NCBI GenBank assembly: GCA_024803745.1
Contig: JANJXV010000013.1
Coordinates: forward strand, 12,012,501-12,076,500
DNA from: Megascapheus bottae
Taxonomy: Eukaryota; Chordata; Mammalia; Rodentia; Geomyidae
Reading direction: 5' to 3'
DNA: 64,000 nt
The notes under the pieces were generated by a model. That model did no database searches, was not told the origin of the DNA, and saw only the letters and a list, made by a program, of their open reading frames with translations. The translations under genes and the position numbers were made by a program. This document shows positions 1-11,295 of the stretch, piece after piece (positions within the stretch are counted from its first letter, which is position 1; every line of letters starts with the position of its first letter).

Positions 1-50
1 AAGGCTGGGTTAAGTTGCACTCTACCACTAAGCCACATTCCCAGCCCTAG
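1..50 (-). mobile_element. ID-like SINE fragment cut by the window edge
   Basis: Minus-strand left-monomer words: CACTCTACCACTAAGCCACA and CCCAGCCCTA. Confidence 0.7.
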
Positions 51-299
51 TGATCCCTTTTTCTATGTAAGGGGAGCTTGGGATGCTGATTTTGCCAATA
101 AGAGCTACATCTTACAACTACTAAAGGATAGAGCTTATACCACAGCTAGAGTGTAAATATGTTTCTTAACTCACCCTCTCCTTTCTCACCTATAGGTGTT
201 GCTTCATGCACAAGAGACCTCCATTTGCTTACCCTAGTCTTTCACCTCACCTCAGTGTAGCCCACCAGCCCACCTCAGTATTCTATACAGCCCACCATC

Positions 300-370
300 C
301 TACTGGTAAGGGAACCAAGGCTCAGAGGATGCTTCTGTGCCTAAGATCACACAGCCACTGAAGAGCCCTG
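300..370 (+). mobile_element. MIR SINE relic (partial)
   Basis: 'ggaaccaaggctcagagg' followed by 'aagatcacacagccactg', the MIR 3' core. Confidence 0.5.
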
Positions 371-1132
371 GGGGCTAGGTTTCTCAAAGCTGAGTGTGCA
401 CACTATGTTTGAGTATCTGGTGAAATCTGAGCAGGTGCTGCTATGTCCCATCAGCTTCCCTCCCTGCACCAGCCTCTACCTTCATCCCTGGGGTTTCGGG
501 TTGCACAGCCACTTCCTGTTTGGGGCCCTGCAACTTCCTTCACAGGACTAACTGACTCTTGAGCTGGCCTCATGCTGAGAATCCAAGATAGAGGTGGAGC
601 TAGGCCTGGGGCATGTCACTCTCTGCCTGGACTCCAGCTGTGTGGCCATGGTAGAGCCTGGGCATGGGTAAGAGATAGGATGTGGATGATAGATGTTAGA
701 TTGTACTCCTTCAAACTACTTGCTGGGTGGAATCTAGGGAGGTCAGAGTAGAGATGGGATGATCTCTGCATTGTGCTATCCTACATCTGCTTTTGAAGGT
801 AGCTGCTGGCCCAGTGGTGGCAGCTCTACTGTTTCAGGTAAATCTGAGGCATTTTCCCTTTATAGGACAGTAAGGTGTGGTTTGAAGAGCACCAGGCATA
901 GGAGTAGTCAGTTTGGATTTCTAACACTAGCTTTCTGGTGACCATGTCAGTTCTTCACCTGTCTCCCTTTTGTGCCTCCATACACACATCTGGGTGAGGG
1001 CTCACTGACTGTGAATTGTGGGCAGCATGGTATTGAAGGGTTTGCGGTAGCTTATCTGTGTCTGAGTCCTAACTTTGACTCTGTGCTGGGTAAATCCACC
1101 TCTTTAAGTTTTTTGTAAAAGTTGAAGAAAAG

Positions 1133-1412
1133 TCAGGTGCCGGTGGCTCACACCTATTATTCTAGCTATTCAGGAGGCTGAGATTTGAGGATCTCTGTTC
1201 AGAGCCATCCTGGGCAAAAAAAAAAAAAAGGCTGTAACACTCTTACTTCTCATTAACAACCAAAAAATAATAATAATAAAATAAAGACTGGAATTGGAGC
1301 TGTAACTCCCTAGCCTTTAGTGAAAAAGCTCAGGGACTGTGCCTAGGCCCTGAGTTCAAGCCCCAGGACTGGCACATAAATAAATAAATAAATAAATTAA
1401 TAAATTAATTAA
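1133..1412 (+). mobile_element. Composite B1-like/Geo-type SINE with TAAA tail
   Basis: B1/Alu-like head (GTGGCTCACACC; AGGAGGCTGAGA), then the tRNA-like right monomer ending GAGTTCAAGCCCC, then (TAAA)n at 1376-1412. Confidence 0.8.
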
Positions 1413-1449
1413 TAACAACAACACACACAAAAGTTAAAGAAGGAAAAAG

Positions 1450-1600
1450 AATGATCATTAAGCATTTTACACATTACCTAACTTAATGCCTGCACCAACC
1501 GTATGGGGCAGGTTTTGTTACTATTTTGGACGAAGGAAGTTGATGAACAGCAAGGTTAACTCCCTCAAGGCTACCCTGTAAAAAGCCTGAATTTTAACTT
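1450..1600 (+). mobile_element. MIR SINE relic
   Basis: 'cattttacacattacctaac', then a GTATGGGGCAGG stretch and 'gcaaggttaactccctcaag', in MIR order. Confidence 0.55.
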
Positions 1601-3087
1601 GGATGATTTGGCACAGCCTCATATCACAATGATATCCTTGCTACTCAAGTCATGGTGCATGTCCCTGCAGCTCCAACATCACTGAGAACTTATCAGCTCG
1701 TGGGATCTCCAGCCCCATCCTGGACCTATTGAGTCATCCTGCAGTGTCACAGGATCCCGAGGTCTGCTTATATCCTTCTGCCACTTAGCCCTGAGGATCA
1801 CTATGGGAGATAAAGGAAAGAGTGTTTTGTAAATTGTAAAGCACTGTGCCTTCAGGGTACTATGAGATAGCTTGGCCAGGGTGTGGTGCAGAATCTGCAA
1901 AGCCCAGTGCTGCCTGCCTGCTTGTAGGTTGGGTTCACTGTGCTTCTCACTCGTGTCTGACTCCTGGCCCTAACTTGGGACAGAACTGGGCACCAGGCCT
2001 GAGCTACTGCTTCCCAGGATCCCCTCCCTGCCTTTACCTCTGACAGCCTCCGTATCCCTGAGTGGGCAGAGTGGCAACATTGTCTTAAGCCTGTAGTGCT
2101 AACCAGAAGCCCCTTCCTCACTCTTCCCTCCCATGGCCTGCCTTCTATTTCTTCTCCAAGCTTCTGGGCTAGGGGCTGCCTTTCTGAGTGCAGGATCTGG
2201 AGATGGGGAGGTAGTGGATGAGTCAGAACTCAGGCGCATAATTGCGGTGCCCCAGATCTACCTCCAGCCCACTGGCCCTCCCCAATCCTCCCCTGGTGGC
2301 TGCTTTAGAAGAAGAGCTGGCCTGGCAAGTCCCTGGCAGCAAGGGAAGCCTCTGCTTAGTGTGCTGGGCCAGAGTTGTGTCCCTGGTACCTCCCCCGCCA
2401 GCCAGGGGTGTTAATGTTTAGGGAGCAGGTGGTGTTGGTTTGGGTTTGGAGCTGCTTTGTGGGCAGCATGTGGGGAAGTAGGATTGGGGGTGGTGGTTTC
2501 TGGTCTCCTGACTCAGGATTGGATTAGCCACCACACATTTATGCCTTCCCTGATTCCCAAAGGGCTACAGCTGAGCCTTCACTGGGCTCCATACCTAACA
2601 CTTGTGGGCCCAGGTGGGTGGGTCTCACGAAGGCCAGGTGTGAAGCATAGTAGGGAGGGTAGAAAGATGAAGGAGCTCACTGCATTTGTCTCCTTGTCCT
2701 TTCAGCAATTCCAACAAAGTTACACAAACGCCTCTGCGGACAGGACGTGCCCAGGAGCCCAGCCTATAGGCACTGGCACCATCTTCCAGGTAAAGAAAGA
2801 AGAAAGGAAGGAGGCAAAGTGGGTAGAAACACACTATGAGAACAGTTCTGGATTCTAAAACAGTGTCTGCTTCTCTCTCCCATGGCGAAGCACTGTACAC
2901 TGTAGAGAAAGGCAAGAAGAACAAGGATTGCCATTCTGTTTTATAGATCAGAAAACTGCATTTTATCCTATTTGTCTCATAACTTCATACAATCTACATG
3001 CCTTAGGTACTTATCTAAGGAAAGAGTATTCATGAAACATTTGAAGTTATTGAAATTATGTCCTTCTTATAAGTAAGGAAACTTGCA

Positions 3088-3291
3088 GGCACCAGTGGCT
3101 CATGACTGTAATCCTAGCTACTCAGGAGGCTGAGATCTGAGGATCATGCTTCACAGCTAGCCCAGGATAACCACTCAAATTGCTGGAAGTGGAGATGTGG
3201 TTCAAATGGTAGAGCACTACTAGCCTTGAGCAGTACAGCTCAGAGACTGCCTCAGGCCCTGAGATCAAGCCCCAGTACTAGCATACACAAA
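3088..3291 (+). mobile_element. Composite B1-like/Geo-type SINE
   Basis: B1-like head (CAGTGGCTCATGACTGTAAT) joined to a right monomer with GAGATCAAGCCCCAGTACT. It splits a MIR-like sequence continuing at 3292. Confidence 0.8.
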
Positions 3292-3397
3292 AAGGAAACC
3301 GAGGCCCAGAAGTATTAAGAAGTTTGTGCAGTTAAGTGTGTAATAGAGCTTCAAACCCCAGCGGTATATCTACTCCCCATCACAAGGATTCATAACC

Positions 3398-3596
3398 TTT
3401 TTTTTTTTTTTGTTAGTCCTGGGCCTTGAACTCAAGGCCTGAGACCTGTCTTTGGACTTTCTCAAGGCAAGAGCTCTACCACTTGAGCCTCAGCACCACT
3501 TCTGGCTTTTTTCTATGTATGTGGTGCCAAGGAATGGAACCTGGGTCCTCGTGCATGCTAGGCAAGCACTCTACCACTAGGCAAAACTCCCAGCCC
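3398..3596 (-). mobile_element. Dimeric ID-like (IDL-Geo type) SINE with target duplication
   Basis: Minus-strand dimer with a poly(T) at its + strand left end. Flanked by GATTCATAA at 3387-3395 and 3597-3605; the duplication extends to 15 bp with one mismatch. Confidence 0.85.
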
Positions 3597-4224
3597 GATT
3601 CATAAGCTTTTGAGAGCCCAGTGTGAACCAAGTTTCCTTGACCTCCAGCATGGGGGATTTAATGGGCTCCCAACTCCAGGGAAGATTTGTATTGAAAGCA
3701 TCCTAAAGAAAGCAACGCTTCAGCCAAAGGAATGAATGGCAAATAGCAGAACTAGAAGACATTCCTGGTGAAATTGACATGATCCTTCAAGCCTATGGCC
3801 AACTCCCTGGCTTGCTTCCTCTGTAGTCAGTCAAGGCCAATTTTCTCCAGTTACCAAAGGAAACTTGAACATTTGAAGGAGGTAAAGAAGAGTTTAGGCC
3901 CCAGCTTCTGAGACATGCCCGGAAGCAAAGAAAGAGAGACTTTTGCTCTTTGTAGAATGCTGGGAAAAAGAGAGACAAGTTAATGACAGGGATGAAGCTA
4001 AGAACCTGCTCAACCTGAGGTCATCTCTGCTGTATCAAATGCAGAAATGGCAAACACCTGACAGATGTTTAAGAAAAAATTGTGGGAAAAAAACTGACAA
4101 TTTCTTTTCAGTAACTTAAATTTTTTTCCCTATGAATTAGGAAAAGATAAAATGCAGAGTAAGCACAGGCATAGCCCTGCAGTCCTGTTTTATAGTTTGT
4201 TTCTAGCTAGGAAGCCCTGTTTGG

Positions 4225-4312
4225 CCTGGGACTCTTTTTTTTTTTTTTTCCTACCTCTGCCTCTGGATGACTAAAATTGACAGGCATGTTACCACCAGGC
4301 CCAGCCAGTTCT
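4225..4312 (-). mobile_element. B1-like monomer SINE
   Basis: Poly(T), then CTACCTCTGCCTCTGG, then ACAGGCATGTTACCACCAGG: a reversed B1/Alu-type order. Confidence 0.6.
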
Positions 4313-4512
4313 CTGATCTAAAAGAGTCAGATTGGTTCCTTCTTTCCTTCCTTTGCACATTTTACCAGTTTTTCTAATTGGCAAGTACATGGACAACTCA
4401 CTGGTGATAGGCCCAGAACAGAGGACACAGATCCCAAATACAGCCTTTGTGAATCCTCTAGACCAAAAGCTGCTAGGAATGCAGATGCTATGGGCTTCAA
4501 AAAATCTGGCCA

Positions 4513-4716
4513 GGGGCTGAGAATGTGGCCTTGTGGTAGAGTGCTTGCCTAGCGTGCATGAAGCCCTGGGTTCTATTCCTTGGTACCCCATATACAGAAA
4601 AAGCCAGAAGTGGTGCTGTGGCTCAAATGGCAGAGTGCTAGCCTTGAGCAAAAAGTGTCCAAGGACAGTGCCCAGGCCCTGAGTTCAAGCCCTAGAACTG
4701 GCAAAAAAAAAAAAAA
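4513..4716 (+). mobile_element. Dimeric ID-like (IDL-Geo type) SINE
   Basis: Left monomer with GTGGTAGAGTGCTTGCCTAG, right monomer with GTGGCTCAAATGGCAGAGTG, then a poly(A) tail. Confidence 0.85.
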
Positions 4717-4727
4717 ATCTGGCCAAA

Positions 4728-4930
4728 GCTGGATGCCTGTGTCTGATGCCTATAGATCCTGTCTACTCTGGAGGACTCAGAAAGCTGAGATCTAGAGAAT
4801 TACAGTTCAAAGCCAGCTTGGACAGAAATGACTGGAGGTATGACTCAAGTGGTAGAATGTCAACTGTGAGCCAGGAAGCTAAGCTAGATCATGAGGTCCT
4901 GAGTTCAAGCCCTAGTACAGGCATGCCCAC
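4728..4930 (+). mobile_element. Composite B1-like/Geo-type SINE
   Basis: Diverged head, then TGACTCAAGTGGTAGAATGT and GAGTTCAAGCCCTAGTACAG. Confidence 0.65.
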
Positions 4931-5040
4931 CCTCCCCCCCCCCTCAAAAAAAGACAAAAAACTAGAGAAGGCAGGGAGGATGGGAGGGAGGGAAAGAAGG
5001 AAGGAGGGAGGGGGAGGAGGAGAGGGACAGAGTGGGGGGG
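4931..5040. repeat. Polypurine G/A-rich low-complexity tract
   Basis: A C run followed by GGGA/GGAA-type purines on the + strand after the SINE tail. Confidence 0.8.
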
Positions 5041-5902
5041 GATTTGGCCAAATAGATGAACCTGGCACTCATCCTGGTGGCAGGGCAGCCTTGGAAACAG
5101 ATGATTGTGGAGCATTGAGACCTGTGATAAATCTCCCTGTGCCAGCTGCTGTGGGAGAGGAGGCAGTGGGCTTCTGTGAGGGAATCAGACCCAGTTGCAG
5201 CAGGTCCACTTGTTAAGGTGGAAGGAGGTAGGCATGGCTCATCCAGTAGAAGGCATGAAAGTGGGAAAGTGAGGTGGCATGGTGTTCTTGGAGGCTGGAG
5301 TAGAAGGAAGGACAGGGGAGGCAAGGCTGAAGAGGTGTCAGGAGAAGAAAACTTTAGATAGCTGGACTTGCTTCTTTTTCCACCTCTAGATCTTCTTGGG
5401 AAGCTGGTTTGTATAACAGCTTTGCTAGTTTACATCAGTAAATAAAATAAGTCACAGCTCCCCATTCCTTTAAGGTGGTAAAAATCAGGCAGGAGACAAG
5501 TTTGGTACAAGTCTCTGCCAGGCTCAGGCACAAGCCTCTGCCAGGCTCAAATTCCTCCTCCTCCTCCTGACCCTGTATGTGTAGGTCCCAGAAAGGGGAG
5601 CATAAGGAAAAGCCAGTCTGATCTCTATGGCTGAATCACTGGGCTACTGGGTGAGGCCTTGGTCATCAACCTAAGGGTAAAAGGGTGGGAAATCCTTTGC
5701 CAGGCATCCAGCTGGCTCTTGTACCCAGTCAGAAGTCTTAGGTGTGTTTGCCAGCTCTGCTTATCCGGGAGAGTTGGCTTTCCTGCAGTCTTCAAGAGGG
5801 GAATAAAAAGCCTCTGCTAGTGTGGACAGCTGGGTGCCAGGATCTCTGCATAGGAAGGGAGTCTGGAGAGAGTAAATAAATAAATACTTTGTTTCAAGAC
5901 AG

Positions 5903-5990
5903 CTAGAGTTTCATAATTAGATCCTCAAATTCACAACCCTCCTGTCTTAGCCTGCCAGGTACTGAGATTACAGGCATTATGCTACCTTGT
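5903..5990 (-). mobile_element. B1-like monomer SINE
   Basis: CCTCCTGTCTTAGCCTGCCA and GAGATTACAGGCATTATGCT in reverse B1 order. Confidence 0.6.
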
Positions 5991-6399
5991 GATTTGAAAA
6001 CTCTAGCCTGGGTATACTGCCTGAGATTTGGGGTTCCAGAATGCTCAGCTCTGCTCTCAGAATGAAGTTGTTCTTGGTGGCTGCTCAGCCTAAGCTTGTT
6101 GCCCTGACCTGGGAAGAGAGGTCTTTCTGTCCTCGGACAGAAATGCTCCTGGGCAGGCTTTGTCCAGCACATGGCCTTATATGTCTCCCAACCACACAAG
6201 CCTGTCCCCCCAGGGTCCTGCTTGAGGAAGAGGCTCTGCAGATGCCTACCTCTCAGCCTGGTGCTTGGCAAACCTTTGGCCTTCCTCAGCCTCAGCTTTC
6301 CTGTCTATGAAATGGGGATCTTAGTAAGGACCTTTCGGAAGTTCGTTGTAGACCATAGAGTACTGTGTATGGAGTTGGGCCTATAGCCACTGATGATGT

Positions 6400-6640
6400 G
6401 CCATGAGGTTCTCTCCTTGAAAGGAAAATAAAAAGCCATACTAATTCTCCATAAATCCCTCACTTCGAGCATTGCTGGGCACCAGAGCCACAGGACAGGG
6501 CAGGTGGGTGCCCTGAAGATGTAGCTGGAGGAAGAGGCCACCCTGTTCCTGCTGGGGGAAGCCAGAGAACTTTCTAGAGGGTGGAGGGACTGCAGAACCC
6601 ATCATAGGTAGGATAGGCCCATAGGAAAGCCTAATATGCC
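6400..6640. repeat. Unclassified diverged repeat, copy A
   Basis: Shares ordered words (ATTCTCCAT; GGACAGG...GGTG; AGATGTAGCTGGAGGAAG; ACTTTCTAG) with 7795-8045. The family was not recognised. Confidence 0.5.
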
Positions 6641-7794
6641 TCCCCTCTAGAGAGAGAGAGAAAGACAGGGAGGGGGGGAAGGCAGACAAAGATAAAGAGA
6701 CAGAGTTGGGGTGGGGGAGAAGAGAACATAGTCAGCTCTTGGGACAAAAAAAATAGGATAAATAGAAGGCCCTGACATTGCCATGCAAGATTCTTAATGA
6801 CCCTAATTATGGTGTGATTAATTCTTCCAGGGCTCTGGCTGTCAGCTCTCCACCACCCATGAACTGTTCCCTAAACAACGAGCTGGTGAGATGGGGGTGG
6901 GACCCACCTGGCCTTTTCGCTTCAAAGGCCTCCCCCCATCCAACCCCAAGCCGTGGGTAGAGCCCACTGCATCTGCCTGGAGGACAGGCATCTTCCTGCC
7001 CTAGGCCTTACCTTCTCTGCACATTTCATTAGAATCTAGGGCTTTGTCTGAGGCTTAGAGGGGTGGAGCTATTCACCCAAGGTCATGAGTAAGTTGGTAA
7101 CAACTTGGAGTGGGCCATCCTAGCCATTTAATGAAGGTATTAGAATGTACGAAATACTGCAGAAGGCCAGAGTGCTGTGGTGTGGGGGCAGGAATTGGTA
7201 GGCTCCACCTTTCTTTGGGTGGGTTTTTCATGTGCCTGAGGAATGGGGAGACCCACTCTCAGCCCTGTCTACCTCCTCTAGCCCCACCCCTGGACCAGGG
7301 CTTTGTGTCAGAAGTTTCCATTGGGTTGTTTGTTTGGGAAGACAGTCCAGTGGGTGAGCTCTTGGGGGAGCACCCTGCTGGAGGCCCTTGGAGAAATGAG
7401 GAGGCTTCTACCCAAAAGCTCCACCCAAATAAGACCTGCAAACCAGAGCTTGGAGAAGCCCTGGTGGCCCCTCCCAGGCGGCTCCCTAGAATGCATTTCT
7501 TTCTGTACTCTGTTTGCCTGTCTTGCCGTATTTCTGAATTCTGGATAGCTCCACCTCTCCAGGAAGCCTCTACACAGAAGCTAGTTCTGGGATCTAGAGG
7601 AGACATCTACCCATCTGTCAGGGAACTTTCTGGAGAGGGCCTAGGCTCAGGCCATGAGGATGGGCACAGGGGCTCAGAGGCTGTCACTGGTCCCCTAGGT
7701 GAGACCAGATAGTGATGAAGAACCACAGAGAGCCCTAGTCCCACTCCACATCTGTGCTTGCAAAGGCCCAGTGCCCAGTGTCTTTCTCATATGA

Positions 7795-8045
7795 GGTTGT
7801 TTACTTGAAGTGAACCATATTGATTCTCCATGAGTCTGTCTCTGGACATACGGTAGAGGCCTCTGAAATACCACCATGTGAGCACCATGTGAGGGTCATA
7901 GGGCAGGACAGGTGGTGCTCTGCAGGTGTAGTTGGAGGAGGAAACTTTCCTTCCTGATGGGCGAAGGTGGGAACACTTTCTAGGGAGGACAACCAGGAGG
8001 TGTGGGGACTATAGAGCCTATGACTGTTTGTAAGTGATCCAGGCC
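7795..8045. repeat. Unclassified diverged repeat, copy B
   Basis: Homologous in order to 6400-6640 (GATTCTCCATGAG; GGCAGGACAGGTGG; AGGTGTAGTTGGAGGAGG; CACTTTCTAGG), same orientation. Confidence 0.5.
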
Positions 8046-8899
8046 CTGGTTCCTATTCCTTGACTACTGCCAAAGATGGCAGGGGCCCTTGGGCAGTGGT
8101 AGGGCTCTGGGCAGCCTGGCAGGGGTGGAACCAGGCTTCAGGCCTTCCTACAGCTCTCTTCCAAGTGTTGAACTGGGTCCCAGGAGGGTGAGTCACTGTC
8201 AGGATTCCAGTGATTTAGCCTTGAGAATGGAGGGGCCCCCTCCTGCCCAAGGAGGGGCTGTGGGACAGTCCTTGAACAGCATGTCTTTGCTATGTTCTGG
8301 GGATGAGGAAAGAGATGGCTGAAGAGTTTTGGAAATTGAATGCTGGAAAAATTCTTGTAGATCATTTGAGGTATTTTGGCCCCTCTGCTGCTCCATACTG
8401 ATAGAAAAGCTAGGGCTGCAGTAGGGCTTCGGAAGTCAACCAGTCTATAGTGGTAGAGCTCAGCCTCAGACCATCAGACCTGGACTAAGCTGGTGTTGAG
8501 GCCCCAGTGAGGGTGGCCAAGGCTGAGGAGGAGGGAGAGGAGCATTTCTTCTATTCTCCCCTCCTTCTTCTGGGCCTGGCAGGCTGTGGAGAAGGCCAGG
8601 CCTGGCTATCTCCAGCCCTGGCACCTCTTGGGAAGATTTTCCTCCTCCACTGGTTGCCCTCCCTGCTTGCACATCCCTGGTGCCAACCAAAACACTGAGC
8701 TCTTCCCTGGGAGGTACTGGTTGCTGGATGCTGTGGCTGGCAGAGAGAGGAAATCTTGAGAGTCAGCACCTGGGGTTCAAGTCCTCTCTCCTCCATGATT
8801 AGCTAGTTGTTGGGCTTTCTGTGAAGAAAAGGTGGGGGGATGGAGGGGGAGAGCCTGAAAGAGATTGTGGGGGGGGGACTTTAAAAAATACTAGTTTTA

Positions 8900-9080
8900 A
8901 GCTGGGCACTGTGGCTCCCTCCTGTAATCCTAGCTACTCAGGATGCTGAGATCTGAGGATTGTGGTTCAAAGTCAGCCCAGGCACTAAAGACCCTAAGAC
9001 TCTTATCTCCATTTAACCAGGGGTAGGGCAGGTAGCCTTGAGCTAGAGATCAGGGACAAATCCCAGGCCCTGGGGTAAGT
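8900..9080 (+). mobile_element. Composite B1-like/Geo-type SINE
   Basis: GGCACTGTGGCTCCCTCCTG, then AGCCCAGGCACTAAAGACC and ATCTCCATTTAACCAG, then a shortened right monomer. Confidence 0.75.
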
Positions 9081-9249
9081 TTACAGAAAGTAAACCTAAA
9101 TTTAAAAGTACAGAGCCTCCTCTCCATAGCCTGATCCCCATTCTTTGCATCTGTGTTCCTGTGGTACACTTGTTACAATGATATATGGATGTTGATATGT
9201 TATTACTAACTGAAGTTGACAATTTGCATTAAGACTACTGAGTTTGCAC

Positions 9250-9480
9250 TTAATATTTGGTATTATTAAGATTTGAATTCAGGGCTTTGTGCTTGCTAGA
9301 TAGGTGCTCTGTCATTTTGTACCATATGTTCAGCCCTTTTGTTTTCATTATTTTTGATCTAGTGTCTTGTATTTATGTCAGGACTGATCTGGACTGTGAT
9401 CCTCCTGTTTATCCTGGTATAATACGCAAATATCACTGCACCCAGCCATTCGCTCAAATGAGGTTTCACTCACATTTTGC
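9250..9480 (-). mobile_element. Old SINE relic beside the LTR
   Basis: Minus-strand tRNA-like and B1-like words (GCTTGCTAGATAGGTGCTC; GCACCCAGCC) at the position expected for a decayed composite SINE. The solo LTR begins at its edge. Confidence 0.45.
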
Positions 9481-9485
9481 CCAGG

Positions 9486-9814
9486 TGTCAGGGTCCTTCG
9501 TCCCTGGTCCCTCTCTACTATAGAGGGGATGGGGAAAAACACACCCTGACCAGTCCAAGCCATGAAAGGAAAGGGCCCACTGTCCTCCCGCACTCAGCCT
9601 TCTTACGCCAGAGCACCAACAGAGACGCCACGCAGCTTCATCAAGGCAGGAAAATCTCTCTTTCTCTTTATTCCCCAAATCCCTCCTCCTTATATTGGGT
9701 GTGGCAGCCTATCAGTATAAAAGACGGACAGGACAAAGAGGTCCACGTTGTTTTATCCTTATTACAAGCCTCAGCAGAGAGTGATCAGGACATGGCTTTA
9801 CACGGCTCCCAACA
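9486..9814 (-). mobile_element. Solo LTR, ERVK/IAP-like, with 6-bp target duplication
   Basis: On the minus strand the element starts TGTTGGGAGCCG and ends CCTGACA, i.e. TG...CA ends. It is 329 bp long and flanked by CCCAGG at 9480-9485 and 9815-9820. A TATA-like box (minus strand, about 9688-9696) and an AATAAA (9667-9672) sit in LTR order. The start resembles rodent IAP LTRs. No internal viral region is present, so this is a solo LTR left by LTR-LTR recombination. It sits beside or inside an older SINE relic. Confidence 0.85.
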
Positions 9815-10009
9815 CCCAGGCTAACCTCTAGAACAGTGATCCTTTTGTTTTCCACCTCCTGATTAGCATGATCCACCACACGTGGCCTGTAGTGCACATT
9901 TATGAAGCTTGACAAGCACGTATGAAAGCATGTAGCATTACCGAGACATACAGTGTAGATTAACTGCCTCATCCCTGCCCCAGCTTGTGCTCTACCTCAT
10001 TCTCCCTCC

Positions 10010-10155
10010 TGCTCCCTGAGCCCCATCAGCCACTGATCTTTTTGCTGTGTCTGCAATTTTGCCTTTTCTAAAATGTCATATAGATAGAATCATACAGTAT
10101 GTGGCCTTTTCACAGATTGGCTTTTGTCACAATTAGCAATATGCTTCCCCGTTTC
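10010..10155 (+). mobile_element. L1 (old L1M-type) 3'-end fragment
   Basis: Words typical of old L1 3' ends: 'agaatcatacagtatgtggcc' order followed by a TTGGCTT stretch. Truncated and then interrupted by a SINE. Confidence 0.6.
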
Positions 10156-10157
10156 CT

Positions 10158-10359
10158 GTTTTTTGTTTTTTTTTTCTAGTCCTGGGGCTTGAACTCATGG
10201 CCTAAGCACTGTTGTTGCGCTTTCTCAAGGCTAGAGCTCTACCACTTGAGGCACAGCACCACTTCTGGCTTTTTCTGTGTATGTGGTACTGAAGAATCAA
10301 ACCCAGGGCTTCATGCATGCTAGGCAAACACTTTACCACTAGGCCAAACTCCCTGCTCC
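10158..10359 (-). mobile_element. Dimeric ID-like (IDL-Geo type) SINE
   Basis: Poly(T), then AGTCCTGGGGCTTGAACTCA, GCTCTACCACTTGAGGCACA and ACTTTACCACTAGGCCAAAC. Confidence 0.85.
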
Positions 10360-10914
10360 TTCTGCTGTTTATTTGGGGGCTTGCAGGCTCACTTCTTCTT
10401 ATCCTAGAACAACATTCCCTGAGTGGATGCACCCTCACTCAGGCTCTTAGCTTTAATGTGTGGAGTAAGGCTACGGTCTCCATTGGATAGATCATTATCA
10501 AGTATTCTACAGTGCAGCACTCAGCATGGCAGTGAGCAAGCCCGGCAGCTCAGGTACCAGTGACTGTCGGGACAACTCATGGTTGTCTCAGGGTTATAGC
10601 ACTTGTATTGGCTCCAACATTTCTGGGAGCACAACAATAGAGTACTTAGAAACCACCAAGCACCAGGAACCCAAGGGCTGTCTTGGGTTTTACTTACAAG
10701 TGAGAGAAAGAATTCAGGTTAGTTTGGAACACACCTGATTTTTGGAGGGAAATGGAACAGTTCCCAGGACCCAGGGGCACTAAAGACCCCATCCTGGCTG
10801 GGACTGAAAGGAACCCACATATACCCAAGGACCCCATACCATTGTCATGACCTTACAACATTTCCACACCAAGCAGATAATCTCTGGTTACCAAAGCTGA
10901 CACTAAAAAAAAAA

Positions 10915-11295
10915 TCATTTTATTGAGATAAAAATCCACACCCTATACAATCTTCTATTTGAAGTTCCCAATTCAGTGCTTTCTAGAATATTCAACCATC
11001 CATCCATCACCACTATCTAATTTCAGGACATTTCCTCGCTCCAACAAGAAATGCCATACTCATTACCAGTCAGCACCATTCCTCCCTGGTCCTCCTAGCC
11101 CTGGCATCCTTCATCTGCTTTTGGTCTCTGTTTGCCTATTCTGGACATTTCTTATGAATGGAGTCATGTCATCCCCAGCCTTTTATAATTGGATTTCTTT
11201 ATTTAGCATAACGTTTTCAAGATTTATTGATGTCATAGCAGGCAGCAGTGTTTTATTCCTTTTTATTGCAGCCTTGGGTACTTTTGTGTATTACC
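10915..11295 (+). mobile_element. L1 (old L1M-type) 3'-end fragment
   Basis: Starts with 'ttttattgagataaaa' and continues through 'ttctggacatttctt' and 'tttagcataacgttttcaag', the familiar order of old L1 3' non-coding sequence. Confidence 0.7.

Noticed and set aside
2211..2250. AP-1-like TGAGTCA at 2219-2225
   Set aside because: A single seven-base match in unique DNA is expected by chance; no neighbouring motifs were strong enough.
7110..7712. 200-residue open frame upstream of GDPD5
   Set aside because: No recognisable domain, no splice or codon support, and it is flanked by diverged repeats. Treated as chance.
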